From: Brachypterus glaber
Taxonomy: Eukaryota; Arthropoda; Insecta; Coleoptera; Kateretidae
Length of the DNA: 64,000 bases
Reading direction: 5' to 3'
Assembly: GCA_958510825.1 (NCBI GenBank)
Contig: OY294047.1
Coordinates: 48,405,365-48,469,364, forward strand
In this document: positions 11,460 through 22,929 of the stretch, in pieces
Layout of the letters: each line of letters begins with the position of its first letter
Position numbering within the stretch: position 1 is the first letter of the stretch
The notes under the pieces: generated by a model
What the model saw: the letters and a program-made list of their open reading frames with translations, nothing else
What the model was told of the DNA's origin: nothing
The model's database searches: none
Made by a program: the position numbers and the translations under genes

Positions 11460-12628
11460 TCGACTGCAAATATAAAACACTCTATGGCTTAAAACTGCGG
11501 ACAAGGTTAAAAACTATGTTTTTTTGTGACTCGACATTGTAAATGCAACAAAACACATATTTTTAAATAAAGCAATTAATGTTATTTAATAATTTTATCA
11601 AATCAGTACTTAAAAAAGATTTTTATTTAATTTTAGCACATATTTACAAATTATAATGAAAAAATTGAAGGTTATGTCAGATTGTTGTGACAGATATCAG
11701 GTTTAAATATTAAACAATAGATGGAGCAGTTTTAATTTTTTGAACTAAATTGATAAAAATAAAAAACTGGTCAAATATTAAGAAATAATAAACTTTATCT
11801 AATTTTAACACAAAACTATAAATTGCATTAAATTATTCAATATTTCATGGTAAAATACATATATTTTTGCTAATTTTGCTACAGTTTTTTTTTACTTTTA
11901 TAAACAAGAGATGGCACTACATGTGCTCATTCTAACACTTGATACGGAATATTAATACCGTATCTAGAGCTAGAATGGATTCATTCTGTGTTTGAAAAGT
12001 GTGTGTATTTGGTTACATTCTAAAGCAGTCGTAGAAAAATTATGTTTTAATACTGTTATGTTTACATCGTTTTATGTAGATTTCAACAAAAAAAACTTGA
12101 AATAAGGGCTTAAAGAGTACCCTTAATTATCAAAAGGGCCTAACCAACACGTTTATTATCAGGTTGTTTTTGCATAAAATCTTCTTTTCTTAGTCTTAAA
12201 TAGGTTCATAAGCCTTTTTTAATCAAGAATAGTTAACGGTAATTATTTGGGTGGGGCAAAAAACAAATTATTAAAATTTGCACCGCTAACCTTATTTTCC
12301 AATTAATTTTTTACCACTTCTAGTAACATATTAGGAATTTTACTTAACTAGAGCAATAAAGTACGTTAAGTAGTACCCGTTTCAAGCAAAAACCGTATTT
12401 TGCAAAAAATGGGGATTAGATACTTATGTTCTTCGTTTGTCAACCAAAATTCTTGCTGTATCCCACCATCTAGTGTAAAAAATTTGAACCCTGAAGGATA
12501 AAAATGGCTGCTATCCATATTTGCAAATCACTGCAGGATATCTGTTCCATTTTCTTTAATTTATTGGGTAAGTACCGATCCTAAAAACAAAGCAAATCGT
12601 CAAGGCCGAATATTTTACAAGCAAGCCT
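11460..12628. other. AT-rich DNA, nothing recognised
   Basis: No open frames with family features and no clear terminal repeats. A GC-richer patch lies near 12440-12560 but has no coding signal. Confidence 0.45.
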
Positions 12629-13462
12629 GCACTGAAAAAAAGAATCCTTTGCGGTAATGGCATACGAAATTAGGCCAAATGCTTCGCACCTTTGAATACG
12701 TTAACATCAAAATATAATTCACTTGCCAAGATCTTTCTGATTCTTTAACTTAAAATTCTTTAATTTTGTGTGAAATGCAAGTCGTCTTGTCTCAAAAGAA
12801 AAATTCTTGGGCCAAAGTGTTTAAAATTATTTAATTTTTAACAATCTTAAAACAAGAGAAATGGTTTTTGCCTTAAATACGCCAGGTCCAAGAGAATTTT
12901 AAAAATATTTCAAAAGCGACACTTTTTTTGGGATAATATAAATACTTTTTTTTGAACACGGAAAGAAATTAGTGGGCTCTGCGCTATACATTATAAGATA
13001 TTTGGTAACAGTGGCAAATTATAGTGATTTAAGCTATAGATTATAAGGGACACAATAACTAATAATGTTAAAAATAAATTGGAAACAATTATATATATTA
13101 CAGACACGATTATATTTATTACAGGCACTATTATAAATTTACAGAAATTTTATTATATTATAAAAATTATTAGCACGGACAATAATTAAATCTATTTAAG
13201 CTATAAATGCCATACTATTTGTTATATTTTATTATTCACTAAACAATTAAAGTATTTCATATAAATTTTTACACTGACTGCCATAATTGTAAGAGAAAGC
13301 CTTGTATTTATATAATAAGCGATTATAATTTGCTTGGTATGTGTGTTATAGCGCTCCTAGCTATAATTTTTTTTTCCGTGAAGATACACATCTTTTAAGC
13401 TAAAAGAATAACTGCCAAGAGTGTTGACTACTTTGAGCCAAGAACGTAATTTTTTTCAGTGT
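12629..13462. mobile_element. Possible CACTGAAAAAAA-ended element interrupted by a MITE
   Basis: CACTGAAAAAAA at 12629 has its inverse TTTTTTTCAGTG near 13451-13462. The right arm TTCTTGGCTCAAAG (minus strand) resembles the ACTGAAAAAA...TTCTTTGAACCAAG strings at about 967-995 and 3399-3428. The 424-bp MITE at 12957-13380 sits inside it. No clean target duplication is visible, so these may be two independent fragments. Confidence 0.4.
12957..13380 (-). mobile_element. Full-length MITE, CACGGAAA family (copy 2, inverted)
   Basis: Begins CACGGAAAG and ends TTTTTCCGTG, giving TIRs whose identity is about 8 bp before an A/T-rich extension. It is 424 bp long, exactly the length of the inverted copy at 18878-19301, and nearly identical throughout. 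No transposase frame. The target duplication is short or absent (AA here, CA at the other copy), so the superfamily is unresolved. Confidence 0.9.
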
Positions 13463-13750
13463 GTGTTTAACTATTTTTCGAAATGATTTTTTTTTGTAAT
13501 ATCCTCTTTTAACTTGTCACAAATATATTATAAGGTCGAACAAATCATCGATAATTAAGTTTTTAATTCAATTCCCCGCATCCTGTCGCTGATTGGTGCT
13601 TTCTCACTATAATTTTATATCATCACGGGTTTTTAAGAATAATCAAAAGTGCAATTAAAATCGAACATGAATATAAATTGCTATAAATTAAAATAAAAAG
13701 TACAGAGACATATAATATAATAAAACATATAAGACATATAATATGTCTAA
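13463..13750. other. AT-rich spacer, nothing recognised
   Basis: Low-complexity AT-rich sequence between two mobile elements, with no open frame or repeat ends seen. Confidence 0.4.
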
Positions 13751-13753
13751 TAA

Positions 13754-14896
13754 CACTAGGCAACACGGTTTCTTGCCCTGATTGGAGTCATATGTTTTTT
13801 AACTAATTTTGGGTCGCTGAAACCGAATATGGCCTCAGAATATTTCTATTACCTAAGTTTTCTGAGAAAAATGATATAAAAATGTTAAAAAATCATTATT
13901 TTATCCCTCTTTTGTTCTAAAGTCATGGGAGATAAAAATATTCCAAGGACACATTTAGATTCGGCGACTCAATATTAGTTAAAAAATACCCAACTTAAAA
14001 CATGGAAACTTTAAACTCATAGGTAGAATAAATAGGGATATTATGAAAAAAATAAAAAAAAATGGATAATGTGACAAAACTAAGTAGGGGTGGAGGGTAA
14101 GAAGAGTGCATAAGGGGACAAGCCTATCGCCACGTACTTATGCTAAAAGTTGTCAAAAATCATTACTAGGGGGTAAAAATGAACTAAAAAAATATTACGT
14201 AATATGGTTCTTATGTAATAAAGTAACATTTTTATGATGTAGAACCATTAAAAAAAAAACAAACAAAAATACACAATATTTTGTTTTATAAATAATTTTT
14301 AAATTGGCATAATTGCCTGTACTAAAATTTAAAAAATAAGACGTGCTGGATTTTTTTAAGGTCAAATTTGGATTCTGTGCCTTTAAATTGATTTTTTTGG
14401 CTCTGGAAAAAAGTTTACACTGTGTACTTTAATTTTGTTTCTTTTTCATTTATTTACTTTTTACGAACAAACTAAGCAAAATAAAAAAATATTTGTATAA
14501 TTATTTTTTTAGAGAATTTTAAAATCTACAAATTAAGTCCTATAAAATTTTTATACTGATTTGATAGTTTTGCCACAAAAGAGCAATTAAGTAAACTATG
14601 CACTTTCATTTTAAGCTTTTTATTTTTTTTTTGCGTACTTACTCTAACAATAGGTCCTTGGCATATATATTTTTGAGTTCCTCGTATTTTTTTAATATAC
14701 CCAAAAATTTTCTAAATCCTACTCTTTTTTTTAAGACTTTGAAAAAAAAACGTCATTATTTCCTGGACTTATATCTTAAAAATTTTAGGTGCTGAAATTT
14801 TTCTAAGGTCAGATTCAGTTTCTACGCCCTCGAATTAGTAAGAAAAATTTACTCTCCGATCGGGGCAAAAAAAAAGTTGAGATTTGTTGCCTAGTG
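13754..14896. mobile_element. TIR element with TAA target duplication (possibly Harbinger-like)
   Basis: The left end CACTAGGCAACA matches the inverse of the right end TGTTGCCTAGTG. TAA flanks both ends (13751-13753, 14897-14899); a three-base TWA target is typical of PIF/Harbinger elements. TIR similarity extends into TTGCCC(T/C)GAT(T/C)GGAG. An inner palindrome occurs at about 13790-13990. The 1143-bp body carries no transposase; the frame at 14598-14795 is poly-T derived. Confidence 0.65.
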
Positions 14897-14899
14897 TAA

Positions 14900-15085
14900 T
14901 TAGTCGAAGATCTGGTGAATATTTTCAACATATTAATCTCTCCCGGCTGAATTTTACTTTAAATATTTTATTTTAGTTAAATCATTTTAATATTATGAAT
15001 AAATATTAGAATGCATAAATAAAAATAAATTCAATCCGATCTGATACTTTTTTTAAATGTTTGTTTACCGTTAGACTCACACTTT
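14900..15085. other. AT-rich spacer
   Basis: Nothing recognised between the 13754-14896 element and the diverged foldback fragment that follows. Confidence 0.4.
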
Positions 15086-15089
15086 GGTA

Positions 15090-15280
15090 GAAATTCGTAA
15101 ATTTTAGTGATACTTTGGCGGATTTTCGGCACGGGTTAAAATGTTTTGATCAGATTTCAAGCCCTCTAAATTTTTCACATAACAAAAGTTACAGACAATT
15201 TTCAACCATTTTTTACGATTTATGGTAATTTGACGAATTTAAGCACCCTTAGAGAAGTTTGAGCACTCTTTTAAGATAAT
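15090..15280 (+). mobile_element. Diverged fragment of the 59171-60113 foldback family
   Basis: The order of motifs (TTTTAGTG, CGGATTTTCGGCA, ATTTTTTACGAT, then TTAGAGAAGTTTGA) follows the right arm of the element at 59171-60113. Identity is low and the outer end is missing. Confidence 0.5.
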
Positions 15281-15570
15281 AAGGTTCACCCTAGTGAAGT
15301 ATTCTGCGGTGCAGCACCAACTGAATAGCTCAGCAACTGAGCCTCAGTTCGGATTTGACAGAGCGTGCAGAAAGTTGCAATGTTGTCATTTACACATGCA
15401 GTATGTAAAATTCAGCCCGAAGGAAATAGCTTATTAAAAATGTATATGTGTTTATAATAAGGTAATTGCAACTCTATAGATCCTGGTTTGTCAAGTTTCT
15501 GTTGGAATGAGATCTGAATATTGATGATTTGATTAACAATTATTTTACACATCTTTTAACTAAAAATCAT
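15281..15570. other. Spacer with no recognised feature
   Basis: Unremarkable sequence between repeat fragments, somewhat less AT-rich near 15310-15430. Confidence 0.4.
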
Positions 15571-15707
15571 AAATAATAATAATAATAATCCTTTATTCCA
15601 GCCCAGAGGGCCATATACAAAAAATACAAAAAAAAAAAAAAATACAAAACATACAAAATATCTACAAGAAAATTAATAATTAGCCAATATACAAAAGTTC
15701 AAGAGAG

Positions 15708-16017
15708 CTACCGTCCCCCCATTAAAACTCTACTCCAGGTATGCCATAGATTGGAACGCCATAGAATGTCACTCCTTAGCAGAGCCACAATAAAGAGGTT
15801 GGAAGATTTATACAGCCGATCGCGGAACCCAAAAGCCCGAAATAGCTAGGAAGCCATTAACACGAGCCGTAGCAAACATTTCACTAGCACTAGAAAATCT
15901 CGGTATGTTATTTAAGAGTCTAAACGCATTATTATAGCACACGCGCAGTTTATTCCACCATCCCAGTGTATAATTACACCAAAGTTCGGACATGTAGATT
16001 CCTGAGCAATATGTTTG
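15708..16017 (-). pseudogene. Reverse transcriptase C-terminus (frameshifted)
   Basis: The minus strand reads QTYCSGIYMSELWCNY, then KLRVCYNNAFRLLNNIPRFS and SASEMFA, a C-terminal domain shared by a large group of animal non-LTR RTs. Around 15810-15840 the frame breaks; the continuation FRDRLYKSSNLFIVALLRSD is in another frame and ends with a stop at 15708-15710. Catalytic RT motifs are not present in this fragment. Confidence 0.85.
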
Positions 16018-16340
16018 GACTGCTTACTGAACAAGCACCGACACGTAATGGGACAGATTACGAGCCCCGTGTGCAGGAGATGTGGGGAAGGGGATGAAGA
16101 ACCCTACCACCTCATATGTGAATGTCCATCGCTAATAGGCCTAAGATGGAAGTACTTTGGGAACGACTCTCTGGAACCAAACGAGATCATGAACACTCCC
16201 CTGAAACCATACCTGGACTTTTTAAAAGAAACAGGGATGCTCTGAGGAGGTCTGTGCGGTAAACACAAAGGTCCCTAGGGACCAGGTGTTGAGGGCTATG
16301 AACCCCGCATTGAAACAACTAAACTAAACTAATATGTTTG
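16008..16340. repeat. 10-bp target site duplication, AATATGTTTG
   Basis: AATATGTTTG occurs at 16008-16017 and again at 16331-16340, exactly flanking a 313-bp plus-strand retroelement insertion. The duplicated bases belong to the QTYC codons of the minus-strand RT, which shows the order of events directly. Confidence 0.92.
16018..16330 (+). mobile_element. 5'-truncated retrotransposon 3' end inserted in another retroelement
   Basis: A 313-bp insert ends in an (ACTAA)n-like tail and is flanked by the 10-bp duplication. Its coding part reads LLNKHRHVMG, then CRRCGEGDEEPYHLICECP and RWKYFG up to TGA at 16243-16245. This Cys/His segment follows the RNase H domain in Jockey/I/R1-type proteins. The apparent ATG at 16015 belongs to the target duplication, so the frame at 16015-16245 is not a gene start. 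Confidence 0.9.
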
Positions 16341-16515
16341 AAATAACAGTTTTTTAATGTCAGAGTTACACTTGGAGAAACGACGGGTTAACATATTAGC
16401 ACGGACGCAGAGGGCTTTGTAATGTCGAGATTATCGGAGAGATCACAGGTTAGAATATGCCCTAAGTATTTGAATTGCGACCCTATACTAAGCTTGTCCT
16501 GGCCTTCTAATTAAT

Positions 16516-16800
16516 TATGAAGATATCAGTTAAAGGTGTGGTATTTCTTGATTTTTACAAACAACATAATCTGTTAAAATAATGGAAATATGTTGCCACT
16601 TAATGGCCTTTATAATATTATAGAAATAAACTAGGCATTAAATGTTTAGAAATATATTTTAATGGAGAAGTGTAGCTTATTAGTGCATTTTCTTTGTATT
16701 TATCAGTGCAATATCATGTAAAATACCTATTGACACTATTGACTCAACAGGTCTGAGAGCGACTATTAAATAAACTATTTAGTAGTAATAGTTATAATAA
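16516..16800. other. AT-rich spacer, nothing recognised
   Basis: No frame or terminal repeats seen. Confidence 0.4.
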
Positions 16801-16803
16801 TTA

Positions 16804-17139
16804 CACAGCCACACAAAAAAAGGCAATATACCTTTTTCGAAACCATTGTATTCATATGTATTTTGAGGTGCTGAATCTGAATGTGAGGTCAAAATACCAC
16901 CTCATACGATTAGTTTTTGAGGTAATCTCCAAAACTAATCGGATGAGGTGCTGTTTTGACTTCAAATTTGGGTTCAGCGCCTCAAAATACATAGGAATTG
17001 AATGGTCGCCAAAATAGTTTTTGACCTTTTTAAATGAGGTGCTATTTTGACCTTAAATTCGGATTCAGCACCTCAAAATACATAGGAATACAATGGTTTC
17101 GAAAAAGGTATATGACCTTTATTTTTTTGTGTGGCTGTG
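16804..17139. mobile_element. Foldback MITE with TTA target duplication
   Basis: Ends CACAGCCACACAAAAAAA and its inverse are flanked by TTA on both sides (16801-16803, 17140-17142). The arms continue through a pattern like CGAAACCATTGTATT and TTTTGAGGTGCTGAA, so almost the whole element is an inverted repeat. The right half holds two tandem copies of a ~65-bp unit beginning ATGAGGTGCT. A related string, CTCAAAATACATAGGAATTG, recurs at about 31383-31402. Non-coding. Confidence 0.75.
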
Positions 17140-17142
17140 TTA

Positions 17143-18303
17143 TTTACCTAAATGGTCTTAAAACTTTACCTTGTAGAACACCAACTGGATACAAATATTG
17201 CAATATTTACATCCAGTAGGTGGTCCACAAGGTACAATTTTAGGACCACTTATGTAATGTATAGTAATGTTTAGGTAAAATTAAGGTAGCATTGAAATCG
17301 CAACGATTTTTCTCTGTAAATAAACATCGTGGTTGTTTATTGTTTCAATTATAATTATAGGTACTATATACATAGATTTAAAATTTAAATTGATAATTTT
17401 ATTAAGGTTTCTGCTTCCATTGTAACTTAGAGATCTATTTTAAGATACAATTTTTACATTTTAATAAGATTGTTATTGTCACCAATACATTATTATGTGG
17501 AACTTACTCTCTTTTTTGGTATACTAACATTACTAGAAGAATATTAAATTTATAACATATCTAAACGTACGCTGCATATTGAAGTCAACCGGACTGACCA
17601 AAATTTATTTAAAAATATAGATATTTATCTGGTATACCACAAGGTTCAATTTTGGGACTAGTTATTAACAATAATTTTTAGTTTATGTCTTATTTGTTTA
17701 TTATCAGTACTTTCAATTTCTATTCTCATTATTCCTATGGTTTTCCATACAAAAATTAAAAAAGTTTTTTTTCTTGTATTTTAAATATTGCTGTAAAATA
17801 AAGGGTAAATTTAAAATCATTCTAGAATAACTGGTTCTAGATAAAGATGTACTAATATTTACTAAACAGTTCGATATTAAAACAACTGTTTTATCTGCCC
17901 ACAATGAATATAGTGGGCAAGGTGTTAAAGCGAATGATTGAAATGTTAATTGATCAGATAAAAGGCACGTAAACTTTATAAAATTGTAGTTACGATAATC
18001 TTTCTGTCTGGTTGATATAAATTTAATAGCTTTCTAGTTATATTTTATTATATAAAGCAAATTATGTGATATTTTATTATATCAAACATATTTTTACTAT
18101 CGATAAAACGGACGAGACAATTTGTTTTAAATTAATTTTCCTATGATCGTTACATAAATTATAATATTTATTACATATTAATAAATTATTAATGTTGCTA
18201 TTGATTGCAATTTATGTACAGATTAATTATTATTAAATGTGAAGTTCTCATTCAGTACATAGATAAATAAACTATTTAATTATTAAATCTAGTTATTTTG
18301 TAA
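17143..18303 (+). pseudogene. Decayed sequence with two copies of the RT motif B region
   Basis: At 17216-17254 the plus strand reads VGGPQGTILGPLM then a stop; at 17628-17669 it reads SGIPQGSILGLVIN. Both match the RT block normally written GVPQGSILGPLLF. The copies are about 412 bp apart, with no flanking motif A or C recognisable. They are old RT remnants, possibly a tandem duplication. The rest of the stretch is AT-rich with nothing recognised. Confidence 0.55.
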
Positions 18304-18877
18304 TACAGGGTGTATTTGAAATAGGGTCGGAAATTTTAACAGTTGATTCTACATGACAAAATATGACAAAAAGTTCCTATAAACATATGTCTAAAAATGC
18401 ATCATAAGGGAGCTACGCCCCTTTGAAATTGGCTAAAAAAATCGGTTTTTATTTAATAACTCAGGAACCCTTTGAGATATATTAACGAGATTTTGCACGT
18501 GAATTAATCCTAATAAGGCCCATCTTTGTATGTAATTTTCACGTACTTATTTAAACCAGGGGTGTGCGAAACGGGGGGGGGGCTTATCAGTTTTTTGTCC
18601 CAAACTTTTTTCTGTGTAACTTTTTTGCAATTTTATTTTTGAAATATGATTCCTCAGGTCAAAATACATAAAAAAGTTACTCTTGTTGTAATACTGTAGG
18701 ATTAACCATTTCCGAGAAAAGTTCATTTGAAGGTGAAATTTCACGGTTCGAGGACGAAAAATTAAATACTAAAATGTCGAAAACCAAAATTTTAATGATG
18801 CAATGTTATTCTACATCAAAAGCTAAGAAAAAAAGTTTCCATACATGTAGGTCGAAAAACCGCTTTTAAAGCTACCA

Positions 18878-19301
18878 CACGGAAAAAAAAATTATAGCTA
18901 GGAGCGCTATAACACACATACCAAGCAAATTATAATCGCTTATTATATAAATACAAGGCTTTCTCTTACAATTATGGCAGTCAGTGTAAAAATTTATATG
19001 AAATACTTTAATTGTTTAGTGAATAATAAAATATAACAAATAGTATGACATTTATAGCTTAAATAGATTTAATTATTGTCCGTGCTAATAATTTTTATAA
19101 TATAATAAAATTTCTGTAAATTTATAATAGTGCCTGTAATAAATATAATCGTGTCTGTAATATATATAATCGTTTCCAATTTATTTTTAACATTATTAGT
19201 TATAGTGTCCCTTATAATCTATAGCTTAAATCACTATAATTTGCCACTGTTACCAAATATCTTATAATGTATAGCGCAGAGCCCACTAATTTCTTTCCGT
19301 G
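18878..19301 (+). mobile_element. Full-length MITE, CACGGAAA family (copy 3)
   Basis: Begins CACGGAAAAAAAAATTATAG and ends TTTCTTTCCGTG, 424 bp, the inverse of 12957-13380 with the same length. It has landed in the centre of the 18306-20173 palindrome. No coding capacity. Confidence 0.92.
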
Positions 19302-19564
19302 CATAGCCCTTTAAAAATGGTGCATATTTAGGAGACCTTAGCTCCATTAGGATTCATTTTTGGAAGTACCTGTATATGAGGTTTTTTTCTTAGTTTTTAA
19401 TGTACATTCGCCCTGCATCATTAAAATTTTGGTTTTCAACATTTTAGTATTTAATTTTTCGTCCTCGAACCGTGGAATTTCACCTTCAAATGAATTTTTC
19501 TCGAAAACGGTTAATCCTACAGTATTACAACAAGAGTACCTTTTTTATGTATTTTGACCTGAGG

Positions 19565-20097
19565 AATCATATTTCAAAAATAAAATTGCAAAAAAGTTAC
19601 ACAGAAAAAAGTTTTGGACAAAAAACTGATAAGCCCCCCCCGTTTCGCACACCCCTGGTTTAAATAAGTACGTGAAAATTACATACAAAGATGGGCCTTA
19701 TTAGGATTAATTCACGTGCAAAATCTCGTTAATATATCTCAAAGGGTTCCTGAGTTATTAAATAAAAACCGATTTTTTTAGCCAATTTCAAAGGGGCGTA
19801 GCTCCCTTATGATGCATTTTTAGACATATGTAATCATATTTCAAAAATAAAATTGCAAAAAAGTTACACAGAAAAAAGTTTGGGACAAAAAACTGATAAG
19901 CCCCCCCCGTTTCGCACACCCCTGGTTTAAATAAGTACGTGAAAATTACATACAAAGATGGGCCTTATTAGGATTAATTCACGTGCAAAACCTCGTTAAT
20001 ATATCTCAAAGGGTTCCTGAGTTATTAAATAAAAACCGATTTTTTAGCCACTTTCAAAGGGGCGTAGCTCCCTTATGACGCATTTTTAGACATATGT
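19565..20097 (+). repeat. Direct tandem duplication inside the right arm
   Basis: Two ~266-bp units (19565-19830, 19831-20097) starting AATCATATTTCAAAAATAAA and ending TAGACATATG. They differ at only a few positions, so this duplication is younger than the arms' divergence. Confidence 0.88.
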
Positions 20098-20241
20098 TTA
20101 TAGGAACTTTTTGTCATTTTTATGATGTAAAACCATCTGTTAAAATTTCCAACCCTATTTCAAATACACCGTGTATATCTGAATATTTATGTCATTTATC
20201 GGTTGTAGGCCACAAAAAGAAGTTTCGAAGTCATTACCATA

Positions 20242-20393
20242 GGGAACGTTCAAGTATTACGTAACGCTCCTAGGGGGAGGGTGGAGGTCATTTTGGAGTG
20301 TTACGCCCATGTTAATGGTATAGGAAAATAGCGTTACAGGGGGGGGGGTCCAAAATGATCAAAATTTGCGCTACGTAATACTTGAACGTTGCC
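20242..20393. mobile_element. Small TIR element with TATTACGTAACGC ends
   Basis: GGGAACGTTCAAGTATTACG at the left is mirrored by CGTAATACTTGAACGTTGCC at the right. The inside has G-rich tracts. Its TIR core, TATTACGTAACGC, is shared with the next element, only ~16 bp away. Non-coding, ~150 bp. Confidence 0.75.
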
Positions 20394-20409
20394 TTAGTAA
20401 CTACTAATA

Positions 20410-21116
20410 GGGCCTGTCCATATATTACGTAACGCGCCTAGGGGGGGTCAGAGAAATTGATACAGTTTGTGACAGGGAGAGGGAGGGTCTAGGTAAACAT
20501 TACGTAACGGAATTTAATAAATTTAATGTTTATTTCCTAAGCTTGGCAGATGTATTTTTATTTCAACATAAATTACTATTTAGTGGCCCCTAATTCCCTT
20601 TTTCACGCAAAAATTGACGAAACTATGCATATTTAAATAATATTGCAATCAGTAAAACTGTTGACATTGATATTAAAAAAAAAAATCTTACGGCCCTGTT
20701 CTTGCTTGATCTTGCCGATGAATCATCGGCGATGATACATTTTCGCGCGGAATGTGTACTCACAGAACACCAATGTGTGTACTATTTTGTGTACCTGTGC
20801 ATAAACAATATTGTATTGTATTGCAATACACGTGTTATATGTGACACTCAGTGTAAAAAGAGGTACCTAGTATTTTTTCCCTGTGTGATATTGATTATAA
20901 ATATTTTTTTAAAGTTTGAGTGATTTTTACTATATTTTAGGTTCATGTTTGTTTTGTCGAGAAAAACGAATCAATAGTGAGAATACAGTTAAATTTATTT
21001 CAAAACAAAAAAATTATATTGTTACGCGGAGGGGTGTTGGTAAATGTGACAGTTTGTTACACAGGGGGGGTCAATTTTTTTTGAAAAATTGCGTTACGTA
21101 ATATATGGACAGCCCC
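20410..21116. mobile_element. TIR element with GGGCCTGTCCATATATTACG ends
   Basis: The left end GGGCCTGTCCATATATTACG is mirrored by CGTAATATATGGACAGCCCC at 21097-21116. Subterminal G-rich segments (GGGGGGGTCA) occur at both sides. The 707-bp interior is AT-rich; frames at 20702-20923 and 20916-21101 have no family features. No clear target duplication. A non-autonomous DNA transposon of unknown class. Confidence 0.75.
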
Positions 21117-22929
21117 TGAACTATTTTGCCTATTTGGAACTTTTTGCAACTTGAGTTAGTAAATACAAGTTGGTAGAATAATAATAACAGAACAACGTTA
21201 TGTTTTACTGTAACAATTTTTCTTCATTAACTAAGGTTGCAAGGGGTTCTAAAGTTTCGGCAAATAAATTCAGTATTTACTTTGGTAACAGATTCTCAAA
21301 TTGTTGAACATTAGGCTGCTATCCAAACAATAAAAGAGTTAAACACTACAAATTGACTGTTTACCTTTCAGAAATATTTATTGTAATAATCTTATTCTTT
21401 ATCCCCTGCTGTGTAAACAAAGCTTTTCAAACGACTAAGTAATTCTCACTTGAATATGTTTACTTCTTCAACAGCTTTTCTAAGTGTAATCCTACGCACG
21501 AAAAACCTATTCTCCCTCGTAAAAAGTAAAAAGAATACCCTAAAGCAACATTCCTCCAAAGCATTCAAAATTCAAAACAGTTTAACTTTTGTGGAACACG
21601 CATAGTTTATTTTTATATTTGTATATATTAATATCCTTCTAGATTTACAAAGAATAATAATTCAAAAGGCATTTTTTTTTTCTAAAAAATAAAACGACTT
21701 GAAAAATTGAGCTCTTAAAAAATAAGAGTAAAGGACTTAATAAAGGTGAAAAAGCTTCAAGATAGATAAGAAAGAAAACTAATCTGTATATAGACACAGT
21801 CCCAAAACATTTTCAAAAATACTTCTAATTTGGGAGGTAATTTTATTAATTTGAGTTACCGTTTGGAATTGAGGTAATATACGCTAAGGTTATATCCTTC
21901 AGATTCCCAAAGAATAAAGAATTTTCTAGAGGGAATGTTTTTTTAATATTAAAACATGTATCTTTTCATTTGGACATGCCTTTAGTAATAAAAACACGTA
22001 TTTTATGATTCTCCTCTCGCCAATTTGTCAGATTTAAAATAAAATCTCACTCGAAACAATAATCCTTAATTTATTCTCACCGAAATTTCCAAAACAAGTT
22101 TTATTTTGAATAATCTCTTAGCATGGTCAGAAACAAGCTTTATGTTTTACCATTCTAATTTGTAAACTAAGAATGGAAGTGTCAAGAAAGGAGGTAGACA
22201 ATAAGTGAGGTTAGTCTGATTTTATCCTTAAAAATCAAGCCAAGATATTTTTACATCAGTAACATCATTATTTAGCTCTTTGTACTCATCCAAGTTTTCA
22301 TCTTTCCATTTCTGTCTAAAAACTATTTGGTTTAGAAATAAAACTTATCGTCAGATTTATTTCTTTTCTAAAAATCAGCTTTTTTATTTTCTGGAACATA
22401 ATTTGTTTTTCTTCATTCTTCTCTTCTTCGTTTCTAATTTGTTGCTTTATCAACCAACTAAGCTGAAATTCCAGGATTATCAAACCAAGGTTGTAGAATC
22501 TGTCAAAGACAGGTCTGGTATTCCTTTTTTTATATAAAGATTTTTGAAGTAAGCTAAATTATTTTTTTCTGTATTAAGTGTTTTAACGAATTGTATGATT
22601 TGTAAGAGCATTGATTCATTAAAGTCGATTTTAACAAGCATTTTTTTTTTTTTTTTGAAAAATCAATTTGCTAATAATAAAATCGAGACTTAATATTATT
22701 CATAAGGTTAAAGACATAAACATCAATTATCTTTTAAGTTTGAGACACATTTTGTCCTTCGATAGTTAATGAACTGGATTCAGGTTTTGAAATGAAAAAG
22801 ATTTATTAAGATCATTTTGTATCAGTCAGACTGACCTTAGCATAAAAAAAAACAAATAATTTACTGTTTTTATTAATAATAATTATTAAAAAATATAATT
22901 AAAAGCTATATAACTTTCCGCAAAAAAAA
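21117..22929. other. AT-rich DNA, nothing recognised
   Basis: No terminal repeats or RT motifs. The frame at 22280-22537 is Phe/Leu-rich from T-rich sequence and is not accepted as a gene. Confidence 0.45.

Larger units (their letters stand above)
15571..16515 (-). mobile_element. Minus-strand non-LTR retrotransposon fragment, split by an insertion
   Basis: On the minus strand RT C-terminal coding sequence runs toward an AATAAAGG(ATT)n tail at 15571-15593. The coding sequence is interrupted by a plus-strand element at 16018-16330; the frame resumes on the far side at 16341-16515. The 5' end is truncated near 16515. Upstream protein segments include FKYLGHILTCDLSDN, RT-family sequence that normally lies shortly before the QTYCSGIY segment found on the other side of the insert. 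Confidence 0.85.
18306..20173. mobile_element. Long foldback element, CAGGGTGTATTTGAAAT ends, TA target
   Basis: The left end CAGGGTGTATTTGAAAT and the right end ATTTCAAATACACCGTG are flanked by TA (18304-18305, 20174-20175). The arms are inverted copies over ~570 bp, with a short centre. A 424-bp MITE (18878-19301) lies at the centre, and the right arm holds an internal direct duplication (19565-19830 repeated at 19831-20097). The same peptide-like frame appears on opposite strands (18547-18744 minus, 19472-19663 plus) only because the arms mirror each other; neither is a gene. A related family occurs at 36471-39281 and 61624-61856. Confidence 0.88.

Noticed and set aside
16015..16245. Frame starting MDCLLNKH as a small zinc-finger gene
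   Set aside because: The Met codon lies in the target duplication; the rest is the C-terminus of a 5'-truncated retroelement.
18547..19663. Two nearly identical small proteins on opposite strands (18547-18744 minus, 19472-19663 plus)
   Set aside because: They are the mirrored arms of one foldback element, so identity is a consequence of the inverted repeat, not of coding constraint.
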